64,000 nucleotides of DNA from Eupransor demetentiae (GCF_963930865.1 NZ_CAWVOH010000002.1:62001-126000); one strand, 5' to 3'. Positions 40,801 to 48,987 are shown, counted from the first letter of the stretch. Notes: generated by a model not told the origin, from the letters alone. Numbers and translations: made by a program.

Positions 40801-41757
40801 TTACTTCAAAACACTCAACATCATCTTCTGGAAATCGGGCACGAAGCGGTCGGCGTCAACTAAGACGGCCGCCGTGCTATAAGTTGGGTCGAGCAACTTG
40901 TCGGGATCACCGATGGTACGGCCATAGTCGCCGCTTTCACGGTCGTAAGTGACCTTCATGTTCAATGGCAGCTCGGTCACGTAAGAGTGGTCCAAAGCCA
41001 CGGCAACGGCCAATGGATCGTGCAAGGCAGCCCCGCGCTTATCGATATCGAGGTCGTAGTAGGCCTTGATGTAGTAGTCGACGATGTCGGCGAAAATCTT
41101 ACCGGCTTCGGTTCCCAAATCGCGCCACTGCTGAGTATCATCGTTCGTCAACAGGGTCCGCAAGGTAACGTCCAAACCAACCATCGTTAAGTTCTTTTGT
41201 TCCTTGAAAACCACGTCCGCAGCTTCAGGGTCCTGGTGGATGTTGGCTTCGGTGAATGGCGTCACGTTACCAGGCACTGTCAAAGCCCCACCCATCAAAG
41301 TGGTTTGGCCAATCAAGCCAGCAATGCTAGGGTCCTTTTTCAAGGCCACGGCCATGTTGGTCAAAGGTCCGGTTGGCAAGTAAATCAAGTTTTCGCCGTA
41401 CTGGTGAGCCGCTTCAATCAAGAAGTCAACCCCGGACTGCTTTTCAACGGGACGTGGTGACTTTGCCACTTGGACGTCACCAATGGCATTTTGTCCGTGA
41501 ATCTTTTTTGAAATTTCCATGACGGTAAAAGAGTCGGTCGTAATCGAATGACTTTCACCCAAGAAAACGGGCACATCATCAGCGCCCAAAAGGTGCAATA
41601 GGTCGAGTGAGTTTTGTGCAGCGGTGGTGGTGATGGTGTTGCCGTATGAGGCGATAATTCCGATTAAATCAACGTCGGGATGCCCCACCGCATAGGCGAG
41701 CGCCATTGCATCGTCGACCCCGGTGTCGAGGTCCAAAATCATTTTCTTGTCAGCCAT
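40801..41757 (-). CDS. Ribonucleoside hydrolase (IUNH family)
   Basis: A 318-residue calcium-dependent N-ribohydrolase that splits nucleosides to ribose and base. The N-terminal Ca-binding cluster is ILDLDTGVDDAMAL (DxDxGxDD); MGGA and the C-terminal HDPLAVAVA Asp are also present. Start ATG read from 41757, with AAGGGG upstream; the longer frame to 41802 has none. It fits with the deoxynucleoside kinase as nucleoside salvage. Pyrimidine versus purine preference cannot be told. Confidence 0.9.
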   Translation of the reverse strand: MADKKMILDLDTGVDDAMALAYAVGHPDVDLIGIIASYGNTITTTAAQNSLDLLHLLGADDVPVFLGESHSITTDSFTVMEISKKIHGQNAIGDVQVAKSPRPVEKQSGVDFLIEAAHQYGENLIYLPTGPLTNMAVALKKDPSIAGLIGQTTLMGGALTVPGNVTPFTEANIHQDPEAADVVFKEQKNLTMVGLDVTLRTLLTNDDTQQWRDLGTEAGKIFADIVDYYIKAYYDLDIDKRGAALHDPLAVAVALDHSYVTELPLNMKVTYDRESGDYGRTIGDPDKLLDPTYSTAAVLVDADRFVPDFQKMMLSVLK

Positions 41758-41839
41758 CTTGTCAATTCCCCTTTTTTTCGATATCTTCATTATAGCAAGC
41801 ATTCAAATTCAGCGTAAAATGAAATCAGGAGGGTGCGCC

Positions 41840-42844
41840 ATGGAAGAATATGAAATCGCCATCATCGGTGGCGGGCCGGTGGGCCTTTTTGCCGCCTTTT
41901 ACGCTGGTTTACGCCAAACGAAGGTCGCTTTACTCGAAGCGCTACCGGAGCTTGGCGGACAGCCTTTGGCCCTCTATCCTGATAAAAGCATTTATGACGT
42001 AGCCGGTTTTCCCGGTGTTTCAGGCCGTGAACTTGTTGACCGTCTGCAAAAGCAGGTGGCTTTGTTCAATGCGGATATTTACACTGGTACGCCCGTTACC
42101 GACCTGCAGGCCGAGGGGGAGCATTATTTGCTGACCTATGAAGATGCCATTCATGGTAAGCAGCAGCTCAAGGCCAAGACGGTGATTATTGCGACGGGAA
42201 AGGGTTCTTTTGAACCGCGCAAACTCCAGTTACCTGAAGCGGAAGCCTTGGAAGGGCAGGGTCTGCATTACTTTGCCAATCGGCCCAGTGAGTTTGCCGG
42301 CCAGGATGTTGCCGTAGTAGGTGGTGGAGATTCAGCGGTTGACTTAGCGAATTTGCTCGCCACAACTGCCAACCAGGTTTCTTTGATTCACCGTCGCAAC
42401 AACTTTCGGGCCATGGAATCTTCCGTTGCCGCCTTGCAGGCCAGTGACGTCGATGTGTTGACGCCCCAAACCATTAGCCAAATCACGCGCCAGCCCAGCG
42501 GTCAGCTGCAAGTGGCTCTCGAGCCCGTCAAAGATGGCGAACAGTTACCCGACTTACTCGTCGATGCCCTCATTATCCAATACGGCTTTATGTCCCGCGA
42601 TAAAATTATGCGCAACTGGCACTTGCCCTTAAAGCGCGATGACTTCGGCATTGAAGTTTCCGACCAAATTAAAACCGAGCATCCCGGCGTTTTTGCCATT
42701 GGGGATGTTACCTCATTTGAAGAGCACGTTGATTTGCTGGCGACTGGTTTTGGCCAAGCGCCAGCGGCTGTTAACGCTGCCATTAATCACTTTGACCCTG
42801 ATCGTGGTGGACCCGGCCACTCTTCATCGCTAGTAATTGATTAA
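41840..42844 (+). CDS. Ferredoxin-NADP+ reductase type 2 (TrxB-like)
   Basis: A 334-residue FAD/NADPH oxidoreductase. FAD site IIGGGPVGLFAAFYAG at the N-terminus, NADPH site VVGGGDSAVDLAN near residue 160, and FAD-binding GVFAIGDVTSF near the C-terminus. There is no CxxC in the NADPH domain, which separates type 2 ferredoxin-NADP reductases from thioredoxin reductases. It supplies or removes electrons for ferredoxin/flavodoxin. I start at ATG 41840 with SD AGGAGGG. Divergent from the nucleoside hydrolase. Confidence 0.9.
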   Translation: MEEYEIAIIGGGPVGLFAAFYAGLRQTKVALLEALPELGGQPLALYPDKSIYDVAGFPGVSGRELVDRLQKQVALFNADIYTGTPVTDLQAEGEHYLLTYEDAIHGKQQLKAKTVIIATGKGSFEPRKLQLPEAEALEGQGLHYFANRPSEFAGQDVAVVGGGDSAVDLANLLATTANQVSLIHRRNNFRAMESSVAALQASDVDVLTPQTISQITRQPSGQLQVALEPVKDGEQLPDLLVDALIIQYGFMSRDKIMRNWHLPLKRDDFGIEVSDQIKTEHPGVFAIGDVTSFEEHVDLLATGFGQAPAAVNAAINHFDPDRGGPGHSSSLVID

Positions 42845-42870
42845 AAAAGATGTCAGCTGGTATCTTTTTT
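42843..42870 (+). terminator. Terminator after the ferredoxin-NADP reductase gene
   Basis: AAAAAAGAT (42843-42851), GTCAGCTGGT, ATCTTTTTT (42862-42870). Confidence 0.85.
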
Positions 42871-42895
42871 ATTTGTCATATAAGCATAATTTTCT

Positions 42896-42939
42896 TGTAA
42901 ATTAACGGTAACTTGTCCGGCTGAAATCTTTGCTATCCT
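42896..42939 (+). promoter_or_regulatory. Small-membrane-protein box 2 and promoter
   Basis: TGTAAA (42896), GGTAAC (42907) and CGGCTG (42918) at 11-bp steps; extended -10 TGC-TATCCT with hexamer at 42934-42939, 38 bp after the first unit. Confidence 0.65.
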
Positions 42940-42967
42940 ATATTCATTAAGAATTTGAGGTGGACAA

Positions 42968-43195
42968 ATGCATAATAAAGAAAATGATCCAGTCGTCGAC
43001 TTCCTTATTTGGATCACGGTAATCATCTTTGTGGGATCGCTAGTCCAGAAGTTTTTATTGGAACCGTGGCTTAATAGCTTGAATTTAGCCGATTGGCTAT
43101 ACTTTACGCTTATTGCAATTTATGCCATCATAGCCGGTTTATTAGGTGGCCTGCTTACAAGAAAAGTTCCCATCACCGGTCGAAAAAAGAAATAA
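42968..43195 (+). CDS. Small membrane protein, 75 residues
   Basis: Unknown family. Two hydrophobic segments (about residues 11-31 and 43-63) and a basic tail TGRKKK. The second segment begins LADWLYFTLIAIY and ends GGLLT, resembling TADWLVLVEV...GGIVGAIS in the 71-residue protein at 50125, so the two may be paralogues. SD GAGGTGG before ATG. Monocistronic under box 2. Confidence 0.6.
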   Translation: MHNKENDPVVDFLIWITVIIFVGSLVQKFLLEPWLNSLNLADWLYFTLIAIYAIIAGLLGGLLTRKVPITGRKKK

Positions 43196-43205
43196 CTTTA
43201 TAAAC

Positions 43206-43235
43206 AAAAAGACGCCCCTGGAGGCGTCTTTTTTA
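43206..43235. terminator. Bidirectional terminator
   Basis: AAAAAGACGCC, CCTGGA, GGCGTCTTTTTT between the 75-residue gene and the convergent nuclease gene. Confidence 0.92.
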
Positions 43236-44099
43236 TTGCACTTGGGCCTTACCCGTTGCGTAATCAATCGTTACGCCGGGGCAGACATTGAAAATCCAGT
43301 AGTTAATGTTCAAACTTTGGCCATTGTCCTGCACGGACTTGGCCATGTAGTGCACGCCGCGCATAATCCGGTCGTTACCTTCATAAAGGGGCGTGACCTG
43401 ACCACGAATGGCGATATTCGGATGCTGTTTTAGAGCGTAGCGGATATCGTCTTCGGCGTCGAGTTGGCCCGGATAGGCGTTTTCAACTCGGGTTCCCGTG
43501 GTCATGTTTTCCGTGACCATGGTGGGCATGCCAAAGAACTGATAACCAACAATGTGGGACTTGTTCCAGAGGCTGGTTTTGCTGCCGCCGAGATTCACCT
43601 TGGGGTTGGCGTGATAGCCACCAACCCGCTGCTGGCCGTTATAGTTATCCATCAAAAACCAACCAGAAGGACGGACCGAATTGGGAATCTTAGCCGGCCG
43701 CTTCGTAACTTTGGCAACAGCGGCACTATCAACACGGAAATTGGCCTGTTGACTGCGTCCTTGGCTGTCCAAAGGGGAGAGGGCTAAACCATCGGTCGGA
43801 CGTAGAGTCGTACCTTGCGCCGGGAAAGTTTGCTGCAACTCTTCATCGGAGAAGGTCGCTTTATTACCGTTGATGTGGACGATGTCACCATCGAGAGTTC
43901 CGTCCCATTTTAGCTTTAACAAATCTTGGTCAGAGGCGGCTTGCACCGAGCTAACCTTGCTCTGTTGACTGTTCGATTGCTGATTTTTATGGCTGAAATG
44001 CCCAATCAGCAGGGCACCCAGCATGACAATCGCTAGGCCAATTAGTATGTAGACAAAAGACCGCGGTAAAAAGCGGTCTTGATCAGAATTATTATTCAT
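43233..44099 (-). CDS. Membrane-anchored DNA/RNA non-specific endonuclease (EndA-like)
   Basis: A 288-residue nuclease. Residues about 12-34 are the anchor (FVYILIGLAIVMLGALLIG), then a charged linker. The beta-beta-alpha-metal catalytic region is TSLWNKSHIVGYQFFG (His in the position of the general base), with RVENAYPGQLDAEDDIRYAL carrying the metal-side Asn and charged residues. EndA proteins degrade the incoming strand during transformation or scavenge nucleic acid. Its ATG overlaps the ATPase stop (TAATG), placing it as the last gene of the amino-acid ABC operon, an unusual partnership. Confidence 0.82.
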   Translation of the reverse strand: MNNNSDQDRFLPRSFVYILIGLAIVMLGALLIGHFSHKNQQSNSQQSKVSSVQAASDQDLLKLKWDGTLDGDIVHINGNKATFSDEELQQTFPAQGTTLRPTDGLALSPLDSQGRSQQANFRVDSAAVAKVTKRPAKIPNSVRPSGWFLMDNYNGQQRVGGYHANPKVNLGGSKTSLWNKSHIVGYQFFGMPTMVTENMTTGTRVENAYPGQLDAEDDIRYALKQHPNIAIRGQVTPLYEGNDRIMRGVHYMAKSVQDNGQSLNINYWIFNVCPGVTIDYATGKAQVQ

Positions 44100-44833
44100 T
44101 AGAAGGTCATTGCTCCTAGGAACTTCTGGATACGGTCTTCCTTGGACTCAAAGAAGCCATTGGTATCGCCTTGATAAGCAACCTTACCGTTGTCGATGAA
44201 GGCGACGCGGCTGGCAACCTTACGGGCAAAATCCATGTTGTGGGTAACCACAATCATCGAAGTATTTTGCTCGGCTAAGTCACGCAAAACGCGCAAGACT
44301 TGCGCTTCCAATTCAGGATCCAAAGCAGAGGTGGGTTCATCCAACAATAGGTACTCAGGCTCCATGGCTAAAGCACGCAGAATGGCTACGCGCTGCTGCT
44401 GTCCTCCTGAAAGCTGGTAAGGGTAACGGTCAGCCAGTTCGGTCATGTTGAACTGGGCTAAGAGATCGTTAGCCTGCTTGCTAGCGGCTTCCTTGCTGAC
44501 ACCCTTCACTTTGACCGGTCCTTCCATCAAATTATGCAGGACGTTCAAGTGGGTAAAGAGGGCCTTTTCCTGGAAAACCATGCCGAAACGCTTTCGAATC
44601 TTGAGCACCTGGCTATTGGAAATTTCCTTTTGGAAATCAACGTTCAAGTCATCAATGCTCATTTTTCCTGAAGTAGGACGTTCGAGCAAGTTCAGGGAAC
44701 GGAGCAAAGTTGACTTTCCTGAACCGGAAGGACCAACAATGGCCGTCGTTTGATTCTTGGGGAATTCCAAGGAAACGTCATCCAAGGCGAGCTTATCTGG
44801 GAATTGCTTCGTAACATTTTCAACTTTAATCAT
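44099..44833 (-). CDS. Polar amino-acid ABC transporter ATP-binding protein
   Basis: A 244-residue ATPase of the GlnQ/TcyC group. Walker A GPSGSGKS, signature LSGGQQQRVAILRAL, Walker B LLLDEPTSALDPE, switch His in VVTHNMDFA. Start overlaps the permease stop (ATGA) and stop overlaps the nuclease start. Works with the permease and binding protein just upstream in the operon. Confidence 0.93.
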   Translation of the reverse strand: MIKVENVTKQFPDKLALDDVSLEFPKNQTTAIVGPSGSGKSTLLRSLNLLERPTSGKMSIDDLNVDFQKEISNSQVLKIRKRFGMVFQEKALFTHLNVLHNLMEGPVKVKGVSKEAASKQANDLLAQFNMTELADRYPYQLSGGQQQRVAILRALAMEPEYLLLDEPTSALDPELEAQVLRVLRDLAEQNTSMIVVTHNMDFARKVASRVAFIDNGKVAYQGDTNGFFESKEDRIQKFLGAMTF

Positions 44834-45528
44834 TGAGCAAACCTCGACGTGTAGCGTTCTAGGTAGTGTTGGCCAATGGCCAAGATTGACGTAAAGAAGG
44901 CATAAACCATGGCAGCCAGAATGTACATCGACAAAATCTTATAGTTCTGCGCGGCAATCTGCTGACTGAGGTAGAACATTTCGACGATGGTGATGACTGA
45001 TGCCAAAGAGGTATCCTTCAAAAGTGAAATCAAACTGTTGGAGAGAGGCGGGATTGAAATCCGAGCCGCCTGCGGCAAAACCACGTTCCAATATACCTGA
45101 GCGGTGGTCATTCCTAATGATTGGGCTGCTTCTTTTTGTACTTGAGGCACGGAAGCGATTGAGGCACGGATGCTTTCGGATGCGTAGGCACCGGTGTTCA
45201 GTGAGAAGACCGTCACGGCTGATACCCAGGCGTTCGCGAAGAGATTAATGTGCGCGCTGGGCAAACCATAGAAGACGATAAAAAGCTGAACTAGCAAGGG
45301 CGTGGAGCGGAAGAACCAGACATAAGTGGCCGCAATCCACTTGACCACGTCCATCAGACCGGCCAACCAATCATTTTGTGGTAACTTTGCAATCCGAATT
45401 AGGGCCGTCAAGACGGCGAAAATTAGGGCAAAGAAAAAGGAAAGAGCCGTCAGGGGCAAGGTATATTTTAGGGCCGCAACTACCAGTTCCGGTAGGTACT
45501 TAATGGCCAGGTCCAAAAATTCTTGCAT
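44830..45528 (-). CDS. Polar amino-acid ABC transporter permease
   Basis: A 232-residue HisM/GlnP-type permease with about five membrane segments. The conserved EAA-type loop is QKEAAQSLGMTTAQVYWNVVLPQAARISIPPL. FFRSTPLLVQLFIVFYGLP is the family N-terminal block. ATG from 45528 has SD AAGGAAGG at 7 bases; the ATG two codons earlier is too close to it. Second gene of the operon. Confidence 0.92.
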   Translation of the reverse strand: MQEFLDLAIKYLPELVVAALKYTLPLTALSFFFALIFAVLTALIRIAKLPQNDWLAGLMDVVKWIAATYVWFFRSTPLLVQLFIVFYGLPSAHINLFANAWVSAVTVFSLNTGAYASESIRASIASVPQVQKEAAQSLGMTTAQVYWNVVLPQAARISIPPLSNSLISLLKDTSLASVITIVEMFYLSQQIAAQNYKILSMYILAAMVYAFFTSILAIGQHYLERYTSRFAQ

Positions 45529-45574
45529 GAGCATTCCTTCCTTTTCGGGGGCTTAATGTTTAATTGATAATCGC

Positions 45575-46381
45575 TTAGTTTGAACTAGAGATATCCATAC
45601 CGAAGTACTTTTCAGAAAGCTTTGACAAAGTGCCATCGCTCTTCAATTCTTCGATCGCCTTGTTGATGGCCTTAAGCAACTTCTTGTTATCCTTGTTAAC
45701 CAAGGCGCCAGAAGGCTTTGAGTCAACTTGGCCATCAAGGTCAACGTAAGTCAACTTTGACTTAGGGTTTTGCTTTTGGTAAGCCTTGAAGGCACCAAGG
45801 TCGTTCAATGAACCATCGGCACGCTTTGTCTTAACCAAGTTCATGGCTTCGTTGATACCAGGCACGCTGACCAACTTAGCACCGTTCTTTTCGGCGATCT
45901 TACCGTAGTTCGAAGTGGTTGATTGTGCCATCTTCTTACCATCGATTGACTTAAGGTCCTTCAAGTCCTTTTCGTTATCGCGCTTAATCAAAACAGTGTG
46001 AGGGTACACGTAGTAGTCAGAAAGGCTGTAAGTATCGGCACGTTCCTTCGTGTAGCCGATGTTGTTCATGACAACATCGTAACGGTGACTACCAAGACCA
46101 GCAATCAAAGAATCCCACTTCGTTTCAACGTAGGCGACCTTCAAGCCCATCTTATCGGCAATGTCCTTGGCCAAATCAACTTCGTAACCCTTCAACTTAC
46201 CGTCTTCACGGTATGAGTAAGGGGCGTAAGTACCTTCCAAACCAACGGTCAAAGTACCCTTGGTGATGGTCTTAGCCTGTTGGTTGTGTTGATAGGTGTT
46301 GTAACTGAATAACCCTGCAATAGCTACACCAGCGATAAGGATCAAAACAACCAATGACTTGATGACTGTTCTCTTCTTCAT
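45575..46381 (-). CDS. Amino-acid (cystine-type) substrate-binding protein, membrane-anchored
   Basis: A 268-residue periplasmic-binding-protein-like protein. Residues about 8-29 form the anchor (LVVLILIAGVAIAGLF) and, unlike most Gram-positive homologues, there is no lipobox; no cysteine is present. LTVGLEGTYAPYSYREDGKLKGYEVDLAKDIADKMG is the family opening. STTSNYGKIAEKNGAKLV and RADGSLNDLGAFKAYQKQNP resemble cystine-binding TcyA/FliY proteins, so cystine is a candidate ligand, not proven. Start ATG 46381 with SD GGGAGAAAG, directly after the leader terminator. Confidence 0.85.
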   Translation of the reverse strand: MKKRTVIKSLVVLILIAGVAIAGLFSYNTYQHNQQAKTITKGTLTVGLEGTYAPYSYREDGKLKGYEVDLAKDIADKMGLKVAYVETKWDSLIAGLGSHRYDVVMNNIGYTKERADTYSLSDYYVYPHTVLIKRDNEKDLKDLKSIDGKKMAQSTTSNYGKIAEKNGAKLVSVPGINEAMNLVKTKRADGSLNDLGAFKAYQKQNPKSKLTYVDLDGQVDSKPSGALVNKDNKKLLKAINKAIEELKSDGTLSKLSEKYFGMDISSSN

Positions 46382-46395
46382 TTCTCTTTCTCCCA

Positions 46396-46426
46396 AAATA
46401 AAAGGCGCCTGAATACAAAGGCGCCT
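46396..46426 (-). terminator. Leader terminator before the amino-acid ABC operon
   Basis: AGGCGCCT (46419-46426) and AGGCGCCT (46403-46410) are mutually complementary, separated by eight bases; TTTTATTTT follows on the minus strand. It lies 50 bases after the leader-peptide stop and just before the binding-protein SD, so it can act as an attenuator. Confidence 0.85.
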
Positions 46427-46475
46427 AGTTAGTCAACATAGTTCAATGGAATAGACGTCAAAAATACCGGTGTGA

Positions 46476-46532
46476 TTAATACATCATGGCCGGGTGCACA
46501 CAAAATTCAATTGTATGAGCTGCTTTTGACAT
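46476..46532 (-). CDS. Leader peptide upstream of the amino-acid ABC operon, 18 residues
   Basis: MSKAAHTIEFCVHPAMMY, read from ATG 46532 with a strong SD GGAGGAA five to six bases before it. It lies between a good promoter and the leader terminator. A short, well-translated frame followed by a terminator is the usual form of attenuation. The codons are not a clear run of one amino acid (one Cys, two His, Met-Met-Tyr at the end), so what it senses is open. Cys would fit a cystine transporter. Confidence 0.7.
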   Translation of the reverse strand: MSKAAHTIEFCVHPAMMY

Positions 46533-46553
46533 AGATTCCTCCATTACCCATAC

Positions 46554-46582
46554 AGTTTACTCATTGCTTTTAACTTTGTCAA
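46554..46582 (-). promoter_or_regulatory. Promoter of the leader-peptide/amino-acid ABC operon
   Basis: On the minus strand TTGACA (46582-46577), 17 bp, TAAACT (46559-46554). Near-consensus spacing and -35. Confidence 0.85.
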
Positions 46583-46602
46583 TTAATTTACATTCCTAAA
46601 AT

Positions 46603-46627
46603 TGGACCAATCCAGGCAATTGGTCCA
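46603..46627. promoter_or_regulatory. Inverted repeat upstream of the amino-acid ABC promoter
   Basis: TGGACCAA (46603-46610), 9 bp, TTGGTCCA (46620-46627). It is a perfect 8-bp inverted repeat 20 bp upstream of the -35, in the position of an activator site. A related half, AAAATTGGTCG, occurs near 46695. Regulator unknown. Confidence 0.45.
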
Positions 46628-46759
46628 GCTGTAATAAAACTGCTAGAACGCCTTTTCTGCTGTCTTTATCATGTGATATAAAAAAATTAGCCAAAATTGG
46701 TCGCAGAAACTTTTTTGTGGAAAAGAAGCCACTTTCTTCCATAGATAGGTGGTGAACTT

Positions 46760-46768
46760 TGTTATAAT
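46760..46768 (+). promoter_or_regulatory. metG promoter (extended -10)
   Basis: TGT-TATAAT with hexamer at 46763-46768 and no good -35, about 45 bases before the metG ATG. The leader shows no T-box or S-box signature. Confidence 0.6.
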
Positions 46769-46812
46769 AGACTCGATTAGCTCACCATAGGGGCTGAAAA
46801 GAAAGGACTCAT

Positions 46813-48855
46813 ATGTCAAAGCAAAACACTTTTTACGTCACAACACCGATTTATTACCCATCTGGTAAGTTGCAATTAGGAAACACCTATACGACGGTCT
46901 TGGCCGATGCAGCTGCCCGTTACCACCGCTTACTCGGCGACGATGTCTACTTTTTGACTGGGACCGACGAGCACGGTTTGAAGATTCAGCAAAAGGCTGA
47001 AGCTGCCGGTACTTCCGAAATGGAATACTTGAACGGCATGGCCAAGCAAATCAAGGATTTGTGGAAGTTGATGGACATTTCTTATGACCATTTCATCCGT
47101 ACGACTGATTCACAGCACGAAAAGATTGTTCAAAAGATTTTCGAAACGCTTTTGGAACAAGGCGACATTTATAAGGGCAAGTACTCTGGTTGGTACTCTG
47201 TTTCTGATGAAGAATACTTTACTGAATCACAGTTGGCCGAAGTTTACCGCAACGATGCTGGCGAAGTAACTGGTGGAGTTGCGCCATCCGGTCACGAAGT
47301 GCAGCGCGTTGAAGAAGAGGCTTACTTCTTCAAGATGTCAAAGTACGCGGACTGGTTGGTTGACTACTACAAGTCTCACCCTGGCTTCATCCGTCCCGAA
47401 GCCCGCATGAACGAAATGATTCACAACTTTATCGAACCTGGTTTGGAAGATTTGGCTGTGACACGTACTTCATTTGACTGGGGAATTCCGGTTCCGGAAG
47501 ATCCAAAGCACGTGATTTACGTTTGGATTGATGCCTTGGCTAACTATATTACGGCCTTGGGTTACGATACTGATGAAGATGAACTTTTCAAGAAGTTCTG
47601 GCCGGCCAACGTACAATTAGTTGGTAAGGAAATCGTCCGTTTCCACACGATTTACTGGCCAATTATTTTGCACGCCCTTGGTTTGGAAATGCCTGAACAC
47701 ATCATTGGCCACGGTTGGTTGGTGATGAAGGACGGTAAGATGTCCAAGTCAAAGGGGAACGTGATTTACCCAGAAGTTTTGGAGGAACGCTACGGCCTTG
47801 ATGCGGTACGTTACTACTTGCTTCGTTCAATGCCATTCGGTAATGATGGTACTTTCACGCCCGAAGACTTTGTTTCACGGATTAACTACGACCTGGCCAA
47901 CGATTTGGGGAACTTGTTGAACCGTACCGTTGCCATGATTAACAAGTACGAAGGTGGCGTTATTCCATCCCTTGAGACTGGCTGCACGCCATTCGACCAA
48001 GAATTGGTTGATACGGTGGAAAGCTCAATCAAGAGTTACAAGGAACACTTGGATGCCGTTGAAACAGCCAATGCTTTGGAAGACGTTTGGCAGATTGTTC
48101 GCCGTGCCAACAAGTACATCGATGAGACGCAGCCTTGGGTTTTGGCCAAGGAAGCCGAACATGATAACACCAACACCAAGGTAACCGAATTGGCCGACGT
48201 TATGGCTCACTTGGCTGCTACCATGCGTGTCATCGCCGTTTTGATTCAACCTGTTATGACGCAAGCACCTGCTCGCATCTTCAAGCAACTTGGTTTGGAC
48301 TATCCTGAAACTGGTGTGAAGATCGAAGGCTTGGCCTTTGATCAGTTACCAGCCGGTATCAAGGTCATTGATAAGGGTGAACCAATTTTCCCTCGTTTGG
48401 ACATGGAAAAGGAAGTTGCCTTCATCGCTGGTTTGGTATCCAAGGACACTAAGGGTAAGGGCCGTGCCGTTAAGGAAGCTGCCAAGGAAGCCGCTCAGGA
48501 AGAATTGGAAGAAGTTCCGGCAAAGCCCGCAATCGAATACGATGACTTTGACAAGGTTCAAATTTTGGCCGCAAAGATTACCGACGGCGAAATCGTGGAA
48601 AAGTCGAAGAAGCTCTTGAAGTTTACCTTGGATGATGGTTCTGGCAAGCCTCGCCAAATCTTGTCTGGAATCCGCCAGTGGTATCCAGAACCCGAAGCTT
48701 TAGTTGGTAAGACGGTTGCCATCGTCGCCAACATGAAGCCACGCAAGATGGCGGGTGAATTGAGTCAAGGAATGATTTTGTCTGCTGAAAAGCATGGCAT
48801 TGTCACGGTGACTGAATTGCCTGATTCAATCGAACCAGGTTCGGGAATTGAATAA
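46813..48855 (+). CDS. metG: Methionyl-tRNA synthetase
   Basis: A 680-residue class I synthetase. The HIGH-type motif is in TTPIYYPSGKLQLGNTYT (residues about 8-25) with HLGH relaxed to QLGN; TDEHGLKIQQKAE follows. KMSKS is exact in DGKMSKSKGNVI near residue 312. The C-terminal EMAP/tRNA-binding domain (about 575-680) is present (DFDKVQILAAKITDGEIVE ... RQILSGIRQWY), making it the long form. SD AAAGGA. Its stop overlaps the start of a 42-residue gene (TAATG). Confidence 0.95.
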   Translation: MSKQNTFYVTTPIYYPSGKLQLGNTYTTVLADAAARYHRLLGDDVYFLTGTDEHGLKIQQKAEAAGTSEMEYLNGMAKQIKDLWKLMDISYDHFIRTTDSQHEKIVQKIFETLLEQGDIYKGKYSGWYSVSDEEYFTESQLAEVYRNDAGEVTGGVAPSGHEVQRVEEEAYFFKMSKYADWLVDYYKSHPGFIRPEARMNEMIHNFIEPGLEDLAVTRTSFDWGIPVPEDPKHVIYVWIDALANYITALGYDTDEDELFKKFWPANVQLVGKEIVRFHTIYWPIILHALGLEMPEHIIGHGWLVMKDGKMSKSKGNVIYPEVLEERYGLDAVRYYLLRSMPFGNDGTFTPEDFVSRINYDLANDLGNLLNRTVAMINKYEGGVIPSLETGCTPFDQELVDTVESSIKSYKEHLDAVETANALEDVWQIVRRANKYIDETQPWVLAKEAEHDNTNTKVTELADVMAHLAATMRVIAVLIQPVMTQAPARIFKQLGLDYPETGVKIEGLAFDQLPAGIKVIDKGEPIFPRLDMEKEVAFIAGLVSKDTKGKGRAVKEAAKEAAQEELEEVPAKPAIEYDDFDKVQILAAKITDGEIVEKSKKLLKFTLDDGSGKPRQILSGIRQWYPEPEALVGKTVAIVANMKPRKMAGELSQGMILSAEKHGIVTVTELPDSIEPGSGIE

Positions 48856-48983
48856 TGCTCGAACCTTTGGTTGAATGGTTCCAAAAGTTAACCCTGCGTG
48901 ACAAATGGCTTGTCTTTCTAGTCGTGCTCTTCGTTGCCGGATTCTTTATTGGAATTTCGATTGGTTTGAATTTAATGAATTGA
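48855..48983 (+). CDS. Single-span membrane micro-protein, 42 residues, coupled to metG
   Basis: Begins MLEPLVEWFQKLTLRDKW, then one membrane helix (about residues 18-38, LVFLVVLFVAGFFIGISIG) and ends NLMN. The ATG shares bases with the metG stop (TAATG), the same coupling used throughout this chromosome, and a terminator follows 5-10 bases after its stop, so it is inside the transcription unit. Amphipathic N-terminal part plus one helix is typical of small regulatory membrane proteins. No family recognised. Confidence 0.6.
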   Translation: MLEPLVEWFQKLTLRDKWLVFLVVLFVAGFFIGISIGLNLMN

Positions 48984-48987
48984 AGAA

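Noticed and set aside
46630..46672. TGTAAT-N5-TGCTAG near 46630 as another copy of the box
   Set aside because: No extended -10 at 38 bp; the second unit is poor.
46630..46812. T-box or SAM-responsive leader for metG
   Set aside because: No T-box bulge, S-box or SMK core seen in the leader; promoter lies only 45 bases upstream.
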